Source: Echinicola vietnamensis DSM 17526 (GTDB lineage: Bacteria > Bacteroidota > Bacteroidia > Cytophagales > Cyclobacteriaceae). Taken from it: a stretch of 64,000 bases of DNA. Positions 61,071 through 64,000 of this stretch are shown piece after piece. A model generated the notes under the pieces. That model ran no database searches. It had not been told where the DNA came from and saw only the letters and a program-made list of their open reading frames with translations. The position numbers and the translations under genes are program-made. The stretch's first letter is position 1. Each line of letters begins with the position of its first letter. The stretch is from positions 1,806,001-1,870,000 of the forward strand of contig NC_019904.1 of the NCBI RefSeq assembly GCF_000325705.1, in the 5' to 3' direction.

Positions 61071-64000
61071 ATGAAAAGACAATTAACCCTTAAAAATCCA
61101 TGGCAGAAGTGTACATTTTTGTTAATGTCCATGGCCTATGGCACGGTAGCTGGTGCAGCGGAAATCCCCTTTCCTGCAAGTTACCTGGAGAAAGAAGTTC
61201 CTGAAGTTACCATCAACAAATTAGAAAAGCAGATCAGTGGTACCGTGGTTTCCAGTGAAGATAACCTTCCCTTGCCGGGGGTCAGTATCTTGCTGAAAGG
61301 CACCGGAAAAGGGACCGTTACGGACATTGATGGAAATTTCACCTTGGAAGTACCCGACGAAGGGGCGGTATTGACCTTCAGCTCTATTGGTTTTGTGACG
61401 CAGGAGATCGCTGTAGGGAGCCAGACTACCCTGAACGTAACCTTACAGGTGGACATGCAGCAGTTGGGAGAAGTAGTGGTCGTCGGGTACGGTACCCAGA
61501 AAAAGGCCAATATCACCGGAGCCATTGCCCAAATGGAACCGGAGAATTTAACAGAGCGGCCCATCCAGCGGGTAGATCAAGCGTTGGTCGGGCAGATGGC
61601 AGGTGTCCGCGTCAAGCAGACGACCGGCGTCCCCGGGAGAGGATTTGATATTCAAATCCGTGGTGTGGGCTCTATCACGGCCAATAGCCAGCCACTGTAT
61701 GTGATCGATGGTTTCCCGCTTGAGGCTGCAGGCGGCAATCCCATGGACAATATCAGTCCCAATGACATTGAATCCATCCAAGTCCTGAAAGATGCAGCAG
61801 CAGCGGCCATTTATGGTTCCCGTGCCGCCAATGGCGTGGTGATGATCAATACCAAAAGTGGTAAATCTGGCAAAGCACAAATCAGCTTGAACTCTTACAT
61901 CGGTTTTAACGAAACGGTGAAGAAGCTGGACGTGCTGAGCCCTACCGAGTGGATCGATCGTGCCACCGAAATGATCAATACGCAATGGGAGCAGTCCGGT
62001 GAAGGACGCAGTGCATCCCAAAGCTTGGCCGAGCGTGAAGCGATTATTGGTGGTTTTGATCGAAACTACATGTACGATGAGCGCTGGACGATGGAAGGTT
62101 ATCCGGGCTTGATGCTGGTGGATTGGCAAGATCACCTTTTCCGAAAAGGGCTGGTCCAAAATTACCAACTCAATGCCTCGGGAGGAAATGAAAACGTGAA
62201 GTACTTTATTTCCGGGGATTACCTCGACCAAGAGGGCATTGCCGTGGGATTGGACTATAAGCGTTATTCTGCCCGTGCCAATGTGGAAGTGCAGGCAAGC
62301 AATAAGCTGAAATTTGGCCTGAACCTGAATCCGTCTTACTCCACCTTAAATGATCCAGGCGTGGAAGGTAAGGATGCGATTACCCATACTACCGTAGGGA
62401 TGGCGCCAGTGGTAGAAGCGGATGCGGGACTCAATACCGGTGTAGGGGAGATCCCGCTTTATACGTGGGCCAGTTCGCGGTTAAGCCCAATTGCCTATGC
62501 GAAATCACGGCTGAATGAAACGACCATTTTCCGGAACTTGGCCACTGCCTATGGGCAATATGACTTTATCGACGGCCTTGCTTTTAAGACCACGCTAAAC
62601 GTGGACAATGTGGATCAGCAAAATAAAAACTATACCCCTGCTGCGGTGACCAGAAACAATCAAACCACCGGTGGCTTTAACGGGTATCGGAAATTGACTT
62701 TTGTGAATGAGAATACCTTGACCTATGTCAAGTCCTTTAACGAGGAACACAACCTGAATGCGGTCATCGGTATGTCGTACAATTTCAATAAGCGAAATAC
62801 CTATACGATGGGCGGTAATTTTGACGTAGAAGGCATTACCACCCTCAATGCCGCCGTGATCAATGCTGGCAGCACCAATACCACCGAAACACAGAGCACA
62901 TTGCTGTCTTATTTTGGTCGGGTACAGTACGACTATAAAGGCAAATACTTGGTGTCGGCTTCGGCCAGAAGAGACGGTTCATCGCGCTTTGGGGACGAGA
63001 CCAAATGGGGCTTTTTCCCTTCAGTATCCTTGGGCTGGAGGCTTTCTGACGAAGCATTCATGCAGGATGTTCCCTTTATCAGTGACCTAAAGGTAAGGGG
63101 TAGCTGGGGACTTTCCGGAAACAATGGCATCGGAGATTATTCCCATATTGCGACGTTGGATTTTGCCAATTACTCCTATGGAGGGGCTTTGAGCAATGGC
63201 TTGATCCCCGGCAATTTCCCCAATCCTGAGTTGGGCTGGGAAGAATCCGAAATGATGAACGTAGGCCTTGATTTGGGAATACTGGAAAACAGGTTTTACG
63301 TATCCTTTGATTACTATACCCGAAAAAACACCAACCTGCTCCTGAACATACCGGTGCCGTCTGCTACAGGCTTTACGACTGCCCTGACCAATATCGGTGA
63401 AGTAATGAATAAAGGTTGGGAGTTGGAGTTGACCTCTAGGAATATCACGGGGCAATTTGAATGGACGACAAATGTCAATCTCAGCCATAACAACAACGAG
63501 GTAAGGCAGCTTGGTCCGAACAATACGCCGATCTTGGGCGGAAGTTTTGACATTAACCACCGGATCACCATGGTTGGCCAGCCGATGAATACCTTGTTTT
63601 TGGTGCAGAATATCGGGATCCTGACCCAAGAGGAAATTGACAATGGAGCGGCCCTTTATGGCAATCAAGAGGAAGGTGATCCACAGTACTTGGATGCTAA
63701 TAATGATGGTGTGATCGACCCTGATGACAGAATTTTGTCGGGCAATCCTAACCCGGATTATATTTGGGGCATTACCAATAATTTCCGTTACAAAGGCTTT
63801 GACTTGAACATCTTGGTGCAGGGCCAATGGGGAGGTTTGATTTATTCTACTTTTGGCCGTGCCATGGACCGTCCAGGCATGGGCTATGTTGAAAATACCT
63901 TGGGAAGACACCGCAACAGGTGGCGTTCTCCAGAAAATCCAGGTGATGGGGAGACAGGAAAAGCCGTGTCCAGTTTTGGGCGAATCAAAAACACCGACTG
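61071..64000 (+). CDS. SusC/RagA-like TonB-linked outer-membrane receptor (3' end outside window)
   Basis: The frame is open from ATG 61071 to the window's end, giving 976 residues without a stop. A signal peptide (WQKCTFLLMSMAYGTVAGAA) precedes a carboxypeptidase-regulatory-like domain (ISGTVVSSEDNLPLPGVSIL ... VTDIDGNFTLEV), then VVVVGYGTQKKANITGAI, the SusC-specific TonB/plug linker, and a plug with GVPGRGFDIQIRGVGSI, PLYVIDGFPL and KDAAAAAIYGSRAANGVV. The barrel follows. Such receptors import oligosaccharides with a SusD lipoprotein, which should be encoded just past the edge. Next to GH106 and rhaM it probably imports a rhamnose-containing glycan (inference). Confidence 0.95.
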   Translation, partial: MKRQLTLKNPWQKCTFLLMSMAYGTVAGAAEIPFPASYLEKEVPEVTINKLEKQISGTVVSSEDNLPLPGVSILLKGTGKGTVTDIDGNFTLEVPDEGAVLTFSSIGFVTQEIAVGSQTTLNVTLQVDMQQLGEVVVVGYGTQKKANITGAIAQMEPENLTERPIQRVDQALVGQMAGVRVKQTTGVPGRGFDIQIRGVGSITANSQPLYVIDGFPLEAAGGNPMDNISPNDIESIQVLKDAAAAAIYGSRAANGVVMINTKSGKSGKAQISLNSYIGFNETVKKLDVLSPTEWIDRATEMINTQWEQSGEGRSASQSLAEREAIIGGFDRNYMYDERWTMEGYPGLMLVDWQDHLFRKGLVQNYQLNASGGNENVKYFISGDYLDQEGIAVGLDYKRYSARANVEVQASNKLKFGLNLNPSYSTLNDPGVEGKDAITHTTVGMAPVVEADAGLNTGVGEIPLYTWASSRLSPIAYAKSRLNETTIFRNLATAYGQYDFIDGLAFKTTLNVDNVDQQNKNYTPAAVTRNNQTTGGFNGYRKLTFVNENTLTYVKSFNEEHNLNAVIGMSYNFNKRNTYTMGGNFDVEGITTLNAAVINAGSTNTTETQSTLLSYFGRVQYDYKGKYLVSASARRDGSSRFGDETKWGFFPSVSLGWRLSDEAFMQDVPFISDLKVRGSWGLSGNNGIGDYSHIATLDFANYSYGGALSNGLIPGNFPNPELGWEESEMMNVGLDLGILENRFYVSFDYYTRKNTNLLLNIPVPSATGFTTALTNIGEVMNKGWELELTSRNITGQFEWTTNVNLSHNNNEVRQLGPNNTPILGGSFDINHRITMVGQPMNTLFLVQNIGILTQEEIDNGAALYGNQEEGDPQYLDANNDGVIDPDDRILSGNPNPDYIWGITNNFRYKGFDLNILVQGQWGGLIYSTFGRAMDRPGMGYVENTLGRHRNRWRSPENPGDGETGKAVSSFGRIKNTD

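Overview
The window looks like chromosome from a Bacteroidota bacterium of the Cytophagales, probably a polysaccharide-degrading marine member of the Cyclobacteriaceae (Echinicola/Cyclobacterium-like). This is inferred from a SusC-type receptor, DUF3857 transglutaminase proteins, Na/Pi symporter, DcaP-like porin and GH106/GH31 enzymes, from A-rich translation starts with few Shine-Dalgarno sites, and from moderate GC. No tRNA, rRNA or CRISPR array was recognised. || Layout. 1-5.6 kb: the 3' end of a GH31 glycosidase, then an L-rhamnose catabolic run (rhaEW aldolase/dehydrogenase fusion, rhaI, rhaB). 5.6-6.45 kb: a REP-associated tyrosine transposase (RAYT) framed by two blocks of hairpins that fill the gap between rhaB and the next gene from stop codon to stop codon. 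6.4-12.7 kb: secreted oxidoreductases (Gfo/Idh/MocA with Tat signal; GMC oxidoreductase plus gluconate-dehydrogenase-subunit-3-like lipoprotein) and a TesA-like esterase diverging from a YbbA/YbbP ABC system. 16-18.5 kb: MarR regulator, YceI protein, then 1 kb of non-coding DNA with a 290-bp tandem duplication. 18.5-26 kb: housekeeping and transport genes (saccharopine-dehydrogenase-like enzyme, deoC, alpha/beta hydrolase, Na/Pi symporter, divergent PiT-like protein, tadA, superoxide dismutase). 26-36.7 kb: TonB-dependent receptor, lipoprotein, MaoC hydratase, paired DUF3857 proteins, DEAD-box helicase, VF530 protein. 37-49.7 kb: haem-binding protein, DcaP-like porin, AAA+/VWA pair, acylphosphatase, hybrid histidine kinase, M14 peptidase, a 58-aa PLDc_N protein and a TIGR01777 epimerase. 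49.8-51.2 kb: a fluoride riboswitch and a CLC protein with the GREGT signature of fluoride/proton antiporters. 51.7-64 kb: a second rhamnose-linked region with two paralogous GntR regulators around an acyl esterase and an NCS1-type permease, a GH106 alpha-L-rhamnosidase, rhaM, and a SusC-like receptor that runs off the right edge. || How they fit. The two ends of the window together suggest a rhamnoside system: SusC uptake, GH106 release of L-rhamnose, RhaM anomer conversion, RhaI, RhaB and RhaEW to DHAP plus lactate. The NCS1 permease may supply inner-membrane import (inference). A short motif (TCATAACAGTACAG-like) lies 50-95 bases before the permease, rhaM and rhaEW starts and may tie these loci into one regulon. 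The most striking single elements are the fluoride riboswitch/CLC unit, the RAYT/REP unit, the PiT-like protein opposite the Na/Pi symporter, and the DUF3857 pair in which the second protein has lost its catalytic residues.
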